From: CBDFHB01 sp965250115
Lineage (GTDB): Bacteria > Acidobacteriota > Vicinamibacteria > Marinacidobacterales > SMYC01
DNA length: 64,000 bases
Direction: 5' to 3'
Assembly: GCA_965250115.1 (NCBI GenBank)
Contig: CBDFNJ010000001.1
Span: forward strand, 682,001 to 746,000
Below are positions 15,777 to 23,975 of this stretch, piece after piece. The position numbers and the translations under genes are program-made. The notes beneath the pieces are model-generated. The model was not told the DNA's origin. It did no database searches and worked only from the letters and a program-made list of their open reading frames with translations. Each line of letters opens with the position of its first letter. Positions within the stretch are counted from its first letter, which is position 1.

Positions 15777-16693
15777 TGAAGCGACTCGCGACCGATCAAT
15801 TGGGGCTCAAGCTCATCTCGCTGCTGCTCGGGGTCTCTCTTTGGTTCGCAGCAGCGCGCGAGCAGGGTGCGGAGTTCGCCTTCTCGATTCCAATCGAGCT
15901 GAGAGAAGTTCCCGAAGGTCTCGAGGTCGTCGAGGAATCGGTTCAGCACGTCGACGTTCGCGTGCGCGGCTCCGCAGAGATCCTTCGGCGCCTGACTCCT
16001 CAGGCCTTGACCGTCGGGATCGACCTGACTGACGCGGAGCCAGGCGAGCACGTCGCCTACTTGTCGCCCGAAGAGGTGAGAGCGCCATTTGGCGTTCGAG
16101 TGATGAGGGTCACTCCGACGAGCGTAACCCTCGCCTTGGATCGGACTCAACAGCGTATCGTCCAGGTGCTCCCGCGAGTACTCGGCTCTCCCGCCGCCGG
16201 CTTCGAGCTCTTCAATATCGAGCTCACCCCGAGCCAGATAACGGTCGTCGGCCCGGCGTCCCGTGTAGGAGAGCTCGAACAAGTTACGACGGAGCCCGTT
16301 TCCGCGGAAGGACTTCGCGAGGCTTATTCACGCACGGTGAGGGTCGAGCTGGATCCGCTCATGCGACTCGAGGGGCTGACGAGCGTCGAATTGACACTGG
16401 ACGTGCGCGAGGAGCGGGCGAGAAGCGAGCTCTCCGGTGTACCCATGCGTGTCGAGCCTCCGGGTGTACGAGTCCGCCTCGATCCAGACACTATCCTGGT
16501 CGTTGCCGAGGGACCGAAGAGTCTCATCGAGTCCTTGAGCGCCGAGGATCTGGAGGCCGTCGTCTACCTCGAGGGGCTCGAGGCGGGGCGCCACGACGTC
16601 GTCCCGATAGTAAGAGTGCGAAGACCAGAGGATCTCGCTCTCGTTCGCGTGCTATCCGTTCACCCCGAAGAGATCACTGCCAGGATCGAATGA
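15776..16693 (+). CDS. cdaR: YbbR-domain protein, CdaA regulator
   Basis: 305 residues from ATG 15776, which overlaps the cdaA stop (TGATG). One N-terminal helix (LGLKLISLLLGVSLWFAAA) anchors an extracytoplasmic chain of beta-rich YbbR repeats: FSIPIELREVPEGLEV, then RVRGSAEILRRL, and similar segments. Such proteins bind CdaA and tune c-di-AMP output. Confidence 0.9.
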   Translation: MKRLATDQLGLKLISLLLGVSLWFAAAREQGAEFAFSIPIELREVPEGLEVVEESVQHVDVRVRGSAEILRRLTPQALTVGIDLTDAEPGEHVAYLSPEEVRAPFGVRVMRVTPTSVTLALDRTQQRIVQVLPRVLGSPAAGFELFNIELTPSQITVVGPASRVGELEQVTTEPVSAEGLREAYSRTVRVELDPLMRLEGLTSVELTLDVREERARSELSGVPMRVEPPGVRVRLDPDTILVVAEGPKSLIESLSAEDLEAVVYLEGLEAGRHDVVPIVRVRRPEDLALVRVLSVHPEEITARIE

Positions 16694-16697
16694 CCCC

Positions 16698-18038
16698 ATG
16701 GAAAAGCTCTTCGGAACGGACGGGATTCGAGGGCGCGCCTACGAGACTCCTCTCGATCGCTCGACGGTGGCGAAAGTGGGTCGGGCGCTCGCGGAAAACC
16801 TCGGCAAGACGAGGCCACGCATCCTTATCGGTCGAGACACCCGCGAGAGTGGCTCCGACCTGGAAACCTGGCTCCGCGCTGGCATCGCGGCCGGTGGCGG
16901 CGAGGTCGGTTCGGCGGGAATCCTGCCGACGCCAGCGATAGCCTATTTAGTGTCATCGGAGGGATGGGATGCTGGTGTAGTCTTGTCGGCATCGCACAAC
17001 CCCTATCATGACAACGGAATCAAGATTTTCGACGCGGGTGGCGCAAAGACGAGCGAGGATCTGGAGAATCTCATCGAGCGGCAGGTCCACTCGACCAAGG
17101 AGCCGATTGAGACGCCCGCGACCGGCGCCGATCCTGATCCGAAACTCGAAGCGTCCTATATGAACCACCTCCTCACGAGCCTCGGCGAGGTAGGCTCTTC
17201 CATACCATCACTCAAGGTTGCGCTCGATTGCGCCAACGGCGCGGGCTATCGCGTCGGCCCGGCACTCCTCGAACGGCTGGGCCTGTCGGTCGTCACGCAT
17301 GCGACCGAGCCGAATGGCAGAAACGTCAACGAGAGTTGCGGCTCGACGCACATCGAAGCGGCGGCTCGAGTCGTCAAAGACGAGGGATGCGACTTCGGCG
17401 CGGCGCTCGACGGGGACGGGGATCGATTGCTCCTCGTCGACTCTGAGGGCCAACTCGTCGACGGCGACGGCATTCTGCTCCTGTGCGCTCGTCGCTTCCT
17501 CCGGGAAGGCAGGCTGAAGGGGCGGGAGGTTGTAGCGACCGTAATGAGCAACATGGCCCTCGAGCTCGCCCTCGCCGACGATGGCATCAAGCTGTGGCGA
17601 ACGAGTGTCGGCGACAAGTACGTTGCCCAGGAGATGACGCGACGTAATATCATTATCGGTGGTGAGCAATCGGGCCATCTTATTTTCTCGGACTTCGCCT
17701 CCACGGGTGACGGGCTCCTGACATTGATGCAGGTGCTGCGCGTCCTGACGCTCGAACAGAAGAGTCTCGACGAGCTCGGATATCTGCAGCCGTTTCCTCA
17801 GGTGTTGTTGAACGTGCGCGTCAGAGAGCGGCCCGACGTAAGAGAAGTTCCGGGGATCGCCGACGTCATCGCGGCGGCGGAGCGGCAGCTCGACGGTCGA
17901 GGGCGGGTGCTGATCCGATACTCGGGAACGGAGCCCCTGCTTCGAATCATGATGGAGGGGCCGGAACAAGAAGAGATCGAGGCCCTCGCCTCGAACATCG
18001 GCGGCGCCGTCGAGCAAACGATCGGAGAGAAGACTTGA
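16698..18038 (+). CDS. glmM: Phosphoglucosamine mutase
   Basis: 446 residues. It interconverts glucosamine-6-phosphate and -1-phosphate for peptidoglycan and LPS precursors. N-terminal LFGTDGIRGRAYETP, phosphoserine loop VVLSASHNPYHDNGIKIFD, metal loop ALDGDGDRLLLVD, sugar loop GGEQSGHLIF and phosphate site RYSGTEPLLRIM are all present. The stop overlaps the pdxJ-like TTG start. Confidence 0.97.
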   Translation: MEKLFGTDGIRGRAYETPLDRSTVAKVGRALAENLGKTRPRILIGRDTRESGSDLETWLRAGIAAGGGEVGSAGILPTPAIAYLVSSEGWDAGVVLSASHNPYHDNGIKIFDAGGAKTSEDLENLIERQVHSTKEPIETPATGADPDPKLEASYMNHLLTSLGEVGSSIPSLKVALDCANGAGYRVGPALLERLGLSVVTHATEPNGRNVNESCGSTHIEAAARVVKDEGCDFGAALDGDGDRLLLVDSEGQLVDGDGILLLCARRFLREGRLKGREVVATVMSNMALELALADDGIKLWRTSVGDKYVAQEMTRRNIIIGGEQSGHLIFSDFASTGDGLLTLMQVLRVLTLEQKSLDELGYLQPFPQVLLNVRVRERPDVREVPGIADVIAAAERQLDGRGRVLIRYSGTEPLLRIMMEGPEQEEIEALASNIGGAVEQTIGEKT

Positions 18039-18796
18039 AAGATCTCGGTGTCACACTGGATGTCGTTGCGCATCTGCGAGAATCCCGCAATTCCAAGCGG
18101 CCCGATCCGGTTTTTGCGGCCTACCTCGCCGAGCAAGCGGGGGCGGCCTCCATCAACGTACAGTTGAGAAGCGACCGCCGTCACATCCAAGAGCGCGATG
18201 TCACGCTACTACGGGAGTCGGTCACGGTCGAGCTCAACCTGCGCGTGGCCCCGAACGAAGAAATGACGCGTTTTGCTCTGACGGCGAAGCCCGACCGGGT
18301 GACCTTCGTCCCCGACCGGATGGAAACGGCCGGCGGAGGTGGCCTGGACGTCATGCTCAATAGCTCTCAGCTCAAAGAAAGGGTGCGTGAGATGACGGAG
18401 AGCTCGATCCTACCGAGTATCTTCATCGACCCCTCGATCGACCAGGTCAAGGCCGCGCATCAGCTCGGCGCGCTAGGCGTGGAACTCTCGACCGAAGCCT
18501 TCACGAGCGTGAGTGACCAGGTCGGGCTCGCTCTCGACCGAGAAGGTCTGCAGCGCGAGCTCCAGCGACTTTCCGATTGCGCGAGACTCGGCGCGAAGCT
18601 CGGCCTTCACGTCGGGACGAGCCACCGGCTCACCCTCCGCGATGCAGAGCTGCTTGGGCCCTTGAACGGCCTCTCGCGCCTCAACGTCGGACACAGTCTG
18701 GTAGCGCGGGCGCTGATGGTCGGATTCGCGGCAGCGGTGAAGGAATGGATCGACATGCTCGCCGGACCGGGAGCCGTCCCCGGCGTTCCTCCATAG
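18035..18796 (+). CDS. Divergent PdxJ-like protein (pyridoxine 5'-phosphate synthase family)
   Basis: 253 residues from TTG 18035 (TTGA overlap with glmM). It has the PdxJ barrel backbone: LGVTLDVVAHLRESR, PDPVFAAYLAEQAGA, DRRHIQERD, FIDPSIDQVKAAHQLGA and RLNVGHSLVARALMVG. Key residues differ from E. coli PdxJ: catalytic His45 is Gln43, Glu72 is Arg70, Asn9 is Thr7 and His12 is Val10. The C-terminal His (VGTSHRLT) and the phosphate-binding NVGH segment remain. Either the chemistry has changed or it is non-catalytic; vitamin B6 synthesis should not be assumed. Confidence 0.82.
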   Translation: MKDLGVTLDVVAHLRESRNSKRPDPVFAAYLAEQAGAASINVQLRSDRRHIQERDVTLLRESVTVELNLRVAPNEEMTRFALTAKPDRVTFVPDRMETAGGGGLDVMLNSSQLKERVREMTESSILPSIFIDPSIDQVKAAHQLGALGVELSTEAFTSVSDQVGLALDREGLQRELQRLSDCARLGAKLGLHVGTSHRLTLRDAELLGPLNGLSRLNVGHSLVARALMVGFAAAVKEWIDMLAGPGAVPGVPP

Positions 18797-18805
18797 CCCT
18801 TATTT

Positions 18806-18844
18806 GGGCGTGGAATTGACGCCCGGGGACATTCTTTGCTAACT
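18806..18844 (+). promoter_or_regulatory. Possible lepB promoter with overlapping hairpin
   Basis: TTGACG (18816-18821), 17 bases, CTAACT (18839-18844), about 30 bp before the lepB start. The inverted repeat GGGCGT (18806-18811)/ACGCCC (18819-18824) overlaps the -35. The -10 is a weak match. Confidence 0.4.
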
Positions 18845-18874
18845 TCAATGTTTAGAAGATTTGGATAAACCGCC

Positions 18875-19600
18875 GTGAGCCCCAAAGGGTCCAAGAATAA
18901 CGCCAAGGAGACGCCGGGGAAATCCACGGCGCGCGAATACTTCGAGTCGATCTGCGTTGCCGTCATCCTCGCTCTGTTTATTCGCACGTTCGTCTTCCAG
19001 GCTTTCAAGATCCCCACGGGATCCATGGAGGAGAACCTTCTCATCGGCGACCATTTGATCGTCAACAAGATGCTCTACGCGCCGACGGGCTCCGCGCTCG
19101 AGTCGGCGATGGTCCCGGTCCGTCAGGTGAAGCGGGGCGACGTCGTCGTTTTCAAGTTTCCTCAGGAACCGGATCGAGATTTCATCAAACGGATCATCGG
19201 GCTTCCAGGCGAGCGCATCCGGATCGAGAACAAGACCGTCTATATCAACGACGAGCCCCTCGACGAGCCCTACGTGGTTTTTTTCGAGCCTCCCGGCGCC
19301 TCGGAGCCGGGCTTGTTCACCTCCCGTCGAGACGACATGCCTGAGCTTCCGATCCCTGAGGATCACTATTTCGTCATGGGAGACAATCGTGACAATAGCC
19401 ACGACAGCCGATTCTGGGGACCGCTCGATAACAGGCTGCTCAAAGGCCGTGCTCTCATGATCTACTGGTCCTACGACGCGCCAGATGGACGCGATGCCTA
19501 TTTCAAAGAAGGCCTGGACTGGTGGAAAGAAATCTTATCCGTCATCGTCTATTTTCCCACAAAAACGCGCTGGGATCGTTTCTTTCATTTGGTACATTGA
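18875..19600 (+). CDS. lepB: Signal peptidase I
   Basis: 241 residues from GTG 18875. One N-terminal membrane anchor (ESICVAVILALFIRTFVFQ) precedes the periplasmic domain. Catalytic Ser lies in IPTGSMEENLLIGD, the Lys base in FIKRIIGLPGERI, and the family signature VMGDNRDNSHDSRFWGP is intact. It cleaves Sec/Tat leader peptides at the outer face of the inner membrane. Confidence 0.96.
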   Translation: MSPKGSKNNAKETPGKSTAREYFESICVAVILALFIRTFVFQAFKIPTGSMEENLLIGDHLIVNKMLYAPTGSALESAMVPVRQVKRGDVVVFKFPQEPDRDFIKRIIGLPGERIRIENKTVYINDEPLDEPYVVFFEPPGASEPGLFTSRRDDMPELPIPEDHYFVMGDNRDNSHDSRFWGPLDNRLLKGRALMIYWSYDAPDGRDAYFKEGLDWWKEILSVIVYFPTKTRWDRFFHLVH

Positions 19601-19637
19601 GATGTCCAGCCATCGAGTACCGGACAGGAGAACCGCG

Positions 19638-20003
19638 ATGAGAGATCTCAAGAGTGAGCGCGGCGCCGTCAGTTTGGGTTTGATCGTGGCGATCGTGGTC
19701 GCCCTCTTCCTCATATACGAGGCGAAGCAGTTCGGACCCCTCTTGGTCGCCCAGTATCAGTTTCAGGACGCCGTCATAGATACGTGCAAGTTCTCTGTGG
19801 ATAAACAGGCGTCTGCTGTATACGACGAGGTCCTGAGACAGGCCGCGGAGCTGAGCCTGCCTATTTCGCGCGACATGATCAAGGTGACGCGCCAAGCGAC
19901 GAAGACCCGCATCCAGGTCCAGTACGAGCTCTCCGTCGAGTGGCTCCCCGGGAAGCTCTATAGTTGGACCGTCTCGGTGGACGAGCAAAGCAGCGTGTTC
20001 TGA
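19638..20003 (+). CDS. Small single-span membrane protein (DUF4845-like)
   Basis: 121 residues from ATG 19638 with ACAGGAG upstream. A short basic N-terminus with SERGAVSLGLIVAIVVALFL forms a membrane helix; the remainder is a small alpha/beta domain (QFQDAVIDTCKFSVDKQ, KVTRQATKTRIQVQYELSVEW). The arrangement resembles DUF4845 and minor pseudopilin-like proteins found after lepB. It lies 37 bp after lepB on the same strand and may be co-transcribed. Confidence 0.65.
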   Translation: MRDLKSERGAVSLGLIVAIVVALFLIYEAKQFGPLLVAQYQFQDAVIDTCKFSVDKQASAVYDEVLRQAAELSLPISRDMIKVTRQATKTRIQVQYELSVEWLPGKLYSWTVSVDEQSSVF

Positions 20004-20037
20004 TCCAAGTCTCACCTCTCCCCTATGGGGAGGAGCC

Positions 20038-20180
20038 TTCAGCCTGAGCGCAGCCGAGTGGAGCGAACCGGAGCGAGAAGCCGTGCCGCCTTCCGCAGCG
20101 AGCCTGTCGAGCGGAGGGCGAGCCCGGTCGGAGGCCGGGCGCGTTGCAAAACGAAGGTGGGGCCTCGCGGCACTAATGAA
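20038..20180. repeat. Dispersed intergenic repeat, copy 2
   Basis: Same core as copies 1 and 3 (AGCGAGAAGCCGTGCCGCCT, GAGCGGAGGG, CGGGCGCGTTGC). It lies between the lepB operon and convergent divIVA, after a small CTCCCC/GGGGAG hairpin at 20018-20032. It ends in GGTGGGGCCTCGCGGCACTAA, close to the GGGGCCCCGCGGCATTGA end of copy 1. Confidence 0.85.
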
Positions 20181-20259
20181 AGATGCCCGCAGCCAGGCGG
20201 GCGGGTGAGGGGTCATCGACTCGCAAACAGGAGAGGGCTACGAAGGAAGTTCTTCTTTC

Positions 20260-20781
20260 TTAAGGCTGGGCGGGGCGTCCGCCAGCATCCGCGCGCCGCT
20301 TCAAGAACGAGACCTTCTCCTGTTCCGCATCGCTCTCGCTCATTAGCTGAATCAAGTTCCGCAGATTCGCGATCGCGGCGAGAACCGAGTTCAAGACTTG
20401 TCGCTTCTGCATCTTCAGCTCGATGATATCCTTCTCGATGTCGTGCGCGCGGGACTGCGCTGCTTCGACCAGGAGGTCGGCGGCAAGCTCCGCCTCCTTC
20501 AGCAGCAGCAGCGATTGTTTCTTCGCGTTCTCTTTCAGCTCTTCTGAGGTACGTTGCGCGGCCACGAGAGTATTCTTCAGTATCTCTTCGCGCTGCTGGT
20601 GCTCGGACAGGAGGACGTTCAAGCGACGCACTTCCTCTGATAGTTTCTCGTTCTCCGAACGAAGCTGTTCCATCTCTTCCGAAACGGCGTTCAAGAACGA
20701 CCGCACCTCGTCGCCATCTATTCCTCGGAACGTTCGCCCTTGGAACTCGTGTCGCTGAATGTCTAGGGGGGTTAACTTCAT
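20260..20781 (-). CDS. divIVA: DivIVA-family coiled-coil protein
   Basis: 173 residues. The N-terminal lipid-binding segment MKLTPLDIQRHEFQGRTFRG and DGDEVRSFLNAVSEEM are typical. A coiled coil (about residues 30-155) with heptads such as LRSENEKLSEEVRRLNVLL follows. DivIVA proteins mark poles and division sites or growth zones through membrane curvature. The start overlaps the yggS stop by four bases. Confidence 0.9.
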   Translation of the reverse strand: MKLTPLDIQRHEFQGRTFRGIDGDEVRSFLNAVSEEMEQLRSENEKLSEEVRRLNVLLSEHQQREEILKNTLVAAQRTSEELKENAKKQSLLLLKEAELAADLLVEAAQSRAHDIEKDIIELKMQKRQVLNSVLAAIANLRNLIQLMSESDAEQEKVSFLKRRADAGGRPAQP

Positions 20782-21491
20782 GTCGTTTCTCCAATAGGAG
20801 TCGTGGCTAGGGAGGGACGGGGTCCGAAAAGGGCCGTCCCCACTCGAATCATGGTGGCGCCTTCCTCGATGGCGACTTCGAAATCATGGCTCATGCCCAT
20901 AGAAAGCTCCGCACCGCGAAGCAACCCACGCTGCCTCGCTCGCTCTGAAAGCTCTCGCAACCGCCTGAAATAGGGCCGCACCTCTTCCGTTTGCTCGAAA
21001 TACGGCGGGAGGGCCATGAGGCCCTCGACGTTGAGATTTTCGAGCTGGCCCAGCGCGTCGAGCGTCGGGAGAAGATCGGACTCTGGAAGGCCGTGTTTTG
21101 TTTCTTCTCCGGCAAGATCCACCTGTATGAAACCGATGGGACGCTTTCCCGCTTCCTCTGCCATCCGATCGAGGCGTCGTCCGAGCTCGACACCATCGAC
21201 CGCATGGATGTAGTCGAAGATCTCGACGGCCTTCCTGGCCTTGTTCTTCTGGAGGTGCCCGATGAGGTGCCACCGCACCGCGCCGTCGACTCGGGGCAGC
21301 TTGACCTCAGCCTCCTGAACGCGATTCTCGCCCAAGTCGGCAATGCCTGCCTGGACCGCGCGCGTGATCTCATCGGCCGAACGGGTCTTCGTTACTGCGA
21401 TCAAACGCACAGACTCAGCGGACCGGCCGGCCCGCATGCAGGCTCCGCGCACACGGTCACGTATCTTGGCGAGACGCGCAGGGATATCCAT
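20778..21491 (-). CDS. yggS: YggS-family PLP homeostasis protein
   Basis: 237 residues with a PLP-binding barrel: the Lys in LIAVTKTRSADEI, GENRVQEAEVK, HLIGHLQKNKARKAVE, HAVDGVELGRRLD, and the C-terminal phosphate-binding SMGMSHDFEVAIEEGATMIRVGTALFG. It acts in vitamin B6 and amino-acid balance without a known catalytic role. Coupled to divIVA, as in many genomes. Confidence 0.94.
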   Translation of the reverse strand: MDIPARLAKIRDRVRGACMRAGRSAESVRLIAVTKTRSADEITRAVQAGIADLGENRVQEAEVKLPRVDGAVRWHLIGHLQKNKARKAVEIFDYIHAVDGVELGRRLDRMAEEAGKRPIGFIQVDLAGEETKHGLPESDLLPTLDALGQLENLNVEGLMALPPYFEQTEEVRPYFRRLRELSERARQRGLLRGAELSMGMSHDFEVAIEEGATMIRVGTALFGPRPSLATTPIGETT

Positions 21492-21600
21492 GCCTCTCGT
21501 GTGTCAAATTTAACGGTCTATTGAGTCAGAAACTCAGTGATAGTACCCCATTATAAGCGCTCCGACCGCGGCGTTTCAATGGGCTCGGGAAGGCTCGTCT

Positions 21601-21981
21601 TCAGGGCTGGCCGTAAGCTGCGCTGTAAGTCGGGGCCTCCCACACCTTCACAAGACGTAGCCGTGTTCCCTCTGGGAGCTTCTTCTCGAGCTCCTCGTAG
21701 AAGAAACGGGCGAGGTTCTCCGTGGTGGGGTTCGTTTGGTCGAATGGAGGTAGCTCGTTGAGATGACGATGGTCGTAGGGCGCGACGACCTCGGCCAGGC
21801 TCTTCTCGAGCTCGATAAAATCGATGACGACCCCCAACCGATCGAGCTCTTCCACATGAACGAAGGCTTCCACGCGAAAATTGTGGCCGTGAAGCGGCTC
21901 GAGGTCCGCTTTGTATCCGCGGAGCTGATGAGACGCGGCGAACATGGTCTGGACGGAAACTTCGTAGCGTTTTCGAGTCAC
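21601..21981 (-). CDS. queD: 6-pyruvoyltetrahydropterin synthase paralogue, PTPS-III type
   Basis: 126 residues. Zinc ligands are His18 (AASHQL) and His31/His33 (LHGHNF). QueD enzymes use a Cys in CxxxHGH; here that position is Leu27 and the motif reads E28-P-L-H31-G-H33, the ExxHGH pattern of PTPS-III proteins. Those are reported to replace dihydroneopterin aldolase (FolB) in folate synthesis. Asp-His of YDHRHLNELP and KVWEAPTYSA are retained. So a folate role is more likely than queuosine. The start overlaps the dinG stop (ATGA). Confidence 0.85.
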   Translation of the reverse strand: MTRKRYEVSVQTMFAASHQLRGYKADLEPLHGHNFRVEAFVHVEELDRLGVVIDFIELEKSLAEVVAPYDHRHLNELPPFDQTNPTTENLARFFYEELEKKLPEGTRLRLVKVWEAPTYSAAYGQP

Positions 21982-23975
21982 GAGGTTTCTCCCGGATCCC
22001 GCTCGACATCGAAGAACCGGACGACCTCGTCGCGGTCGTGGGTGAGCGGATAGGGTGGCAAGCTCGCGAGAAAACGGCGACCATAGCTCATATTGACGAT
22101 TCTACTATCGAGAACGGCGACGACGCCCCGGTCACTCCGCGAGCGGATGAGCCTCCCCAGGCCCTGCTTGAGAGCCAGAATCGCCATCGGGACCTGATAG
22201 CCGTGAAACCCGCTTCCACCAGAGGTCTCGACTCGATCGATGCGGGCCGATACCAGTGGATCGTTCGGAACCGCGAAAGGCAGCTTGTCGACGATGACGC
22301 ATGAGAGCCCTTCGCCCATGACATCTACGCCTTCCCAGAAGCTCGAGGTCCCGAGCAGCACCGCGCCTTCCGTAGCTCGAAAGCGCTCCAGCAGCTCCCC
22401 TCGCGGAGCCTCGCCCTGCACGAAGAGCGGATAGGGCAGCTCCCCCTCGATCGCTCGCCGCACGGCATGCAGGTTCGCGAAGCTCGTGAACAGCACGAAG
22501 GCGCGACCACCGCTTGCTGCGAGAAGCGCACGGATCTCCTCGACGGCGCGCTCTAGATAGGCTGGTTCGCGCGGAGCGGGCATCCTCCTCGGAACGTAGA
22601 GCAGCGCCTGCTGGCGGAAATCGAACGGCGAAGAAAGTACCTGGCAGTTCTCCGTGGCTACTCCCAGTCGCGAACTGACGTAGTCAAAGGAATTCTCCAC
22701 GGTGAGCGTCGCAGAAGTCATGACGACGGTGCGCTTCTGTGAAAAGAGCATCGACTTGAGCATCGGGGCGACACGAATCGGCGACGCGCGAAGGGCACGC
22801 GACCTGTCGCGAAGCTCGCACCAGGAGACCGATTCGGGATCGGCGACTGTGAGGATTGTCTCGAGCTCCGTCTCGATCGCGGCCGCGCGCCTCGCGAGAG
22901 CCAGCGTGCTCTCGTCGGGATTCGGAATGGCCGCGAGCTCGGAGCGAACCGTCTGGAGGTGTTTCGTGAAGGTTTGATAGGCGTGTTCCTGTTCGGGTGT
23001 TTGGGCGTTCGGTTTCAACCGATAGCGCTCCTCTTTCGAACGAAACGCCTCGAACAGAAGCTGGCCTGCATGGCGAAGACGCCGAAGCTCGACGCGTGCC
23101 GCCTCGAGATGGCGTCCCGTCGCTCGCGTAACCCAGGCACTCTCCGCGTCGCGAACGAGCTCTTCGATCCGAGCGCTACTGACCGTGAGCCCGAAGTAGT
23201 TCGTGGCGACGTCCTCAAGCTGATGTGCCTCGTCGAGAATGAGGTGATCGTAGTCGGGGATGACTTCGCCGAACGAACCCTCACGAACGATTAGATCGGC
23301 GAAGAGCAGGTGGTGGTTGACCACAATGATCTCGCTCTCCGCGGCCGTCTGGCGCAGCCTGGTCACGTAGCAACGATCGAAGTCGGGACAATCCTTACCG
23401 ACACAATTGTCGCTTCGCGCGGAGATGGTTTGCCAAAAGTCGAGCCGCTCGGGAGCTCCAGGAATCTCCGAGCGATCTCCCGTTTTAGTGATCTCCGCCC
23501 ATCGGTTGAGCGTGTCGAAGTGAGTGGCCTCGTCGAAGAATCGAAACGACGGCTGCATGGAGAACTGAGCGTGGCGGGACAGGCAAAGGTAGTTCCCACG
23601 GCCCTTCATGAGGCAGGCAGAGAACGGTATCGAGAGCGCTTTCCGCACGAGCGGAATGTCCTTGTAGAAGAGCTGCTCTTGCAGATTCTTCGTACCTGTC
23701 GAGACCACGACCCGTTGTCCCGACAAGACGGCCGGGATGAGATAGGCAAGGGTCTTGCCCGTCCCCGTTCCAGCTTCGACGAGTAACTCGCCGCCCTCTT
23801 TGAAGACGTGAGCGACGGCACCCGCCATGTCCTGCTGAGGCTCGCGAAGCTCGAACTCGGGCAGTGCGGCCGTGAGAAGACTATCCGAACCCAGAAGGTC
23901 CCTCACCCGGTTCGTGTCTAGTGAGGCGAGTCCCCTCTCCGAGGACGTCGGAGGCGAGCTTGGTGCCATGTCCAT
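21978..23975 (-). CDS. dinG: DinG/XPD-family ATP-dependent DNA helicase
   Basis: 665 residues. Walker A EAGTGTGKTLAYLIPA (about residue 68), DEAH box LILDEAHQLEDVATNYFG, and helicase motifs near the end (TSSFWEGVDVMGEGL and QGLGRLIRSRSDRGVV). Four cysteines between motifs Ia and II (LCLSRHAQ, DNCVGKDCPDFDRC) should hold the 4Fe-4S cluster of XPD-like 5'-3' helicases. A role in resolving damaged or structured DNA is expected. Confidence 0.93.
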   Translation of the reverse strand: MDMAPSSPPTSSERGLASLDTNRVRDLLGSDSLLTAALPEFELREPQQDMAGAVAHVFKEGGELLVEAGTGTGKTLAYLIPAVLSGQRVVVSTGTKNLQEQLFYKDIPLVRKALSIPFSACLMKGRGNYLCLSRHAQFSMQPSFRFFDEATHFDTLNRWAEITKTGDRSEIPGAPERLDFWQTISARSDNCVGKDCPDFDRCYVTRLRQTAAESEIIVVNHHLLFADLIVREGSFGEVIPDYDHLILDEAHQLEDVATNYFGLTVSSARIEELVRDAESAWVTRATGRHLEAARVELRRLRHAGQLLFEAFRSKEERYRLKPNAQTPEQEHAYQTFTKHLQTVRSELAAIPNPDESTLALARRAAAIETELETILTVADPESVSWCELRDRSRALRASPIRVAPMLKSMLFSQKRTVVMTSATLTVENSFDYVSSRLGVATENCQVLSSPFDFRQQALLYVPRRMPAPREPAYLERAVEEIRALLAASGGRAFVLFTSFANLHAVRRAIEGELPYPLFVQGEAPRGELLERFRATEGAVLLGTSSFWEGVDVMGEGLSCVIVDKLPFAVPNDPLVSARIDRVETSGGSGFHGYQVPMAILALKQGLGRLIRSRSDRGVVAVLDSRIVNMSYGRRFLASLPPYPLTHDRDEVVRFFDVERDPGETS

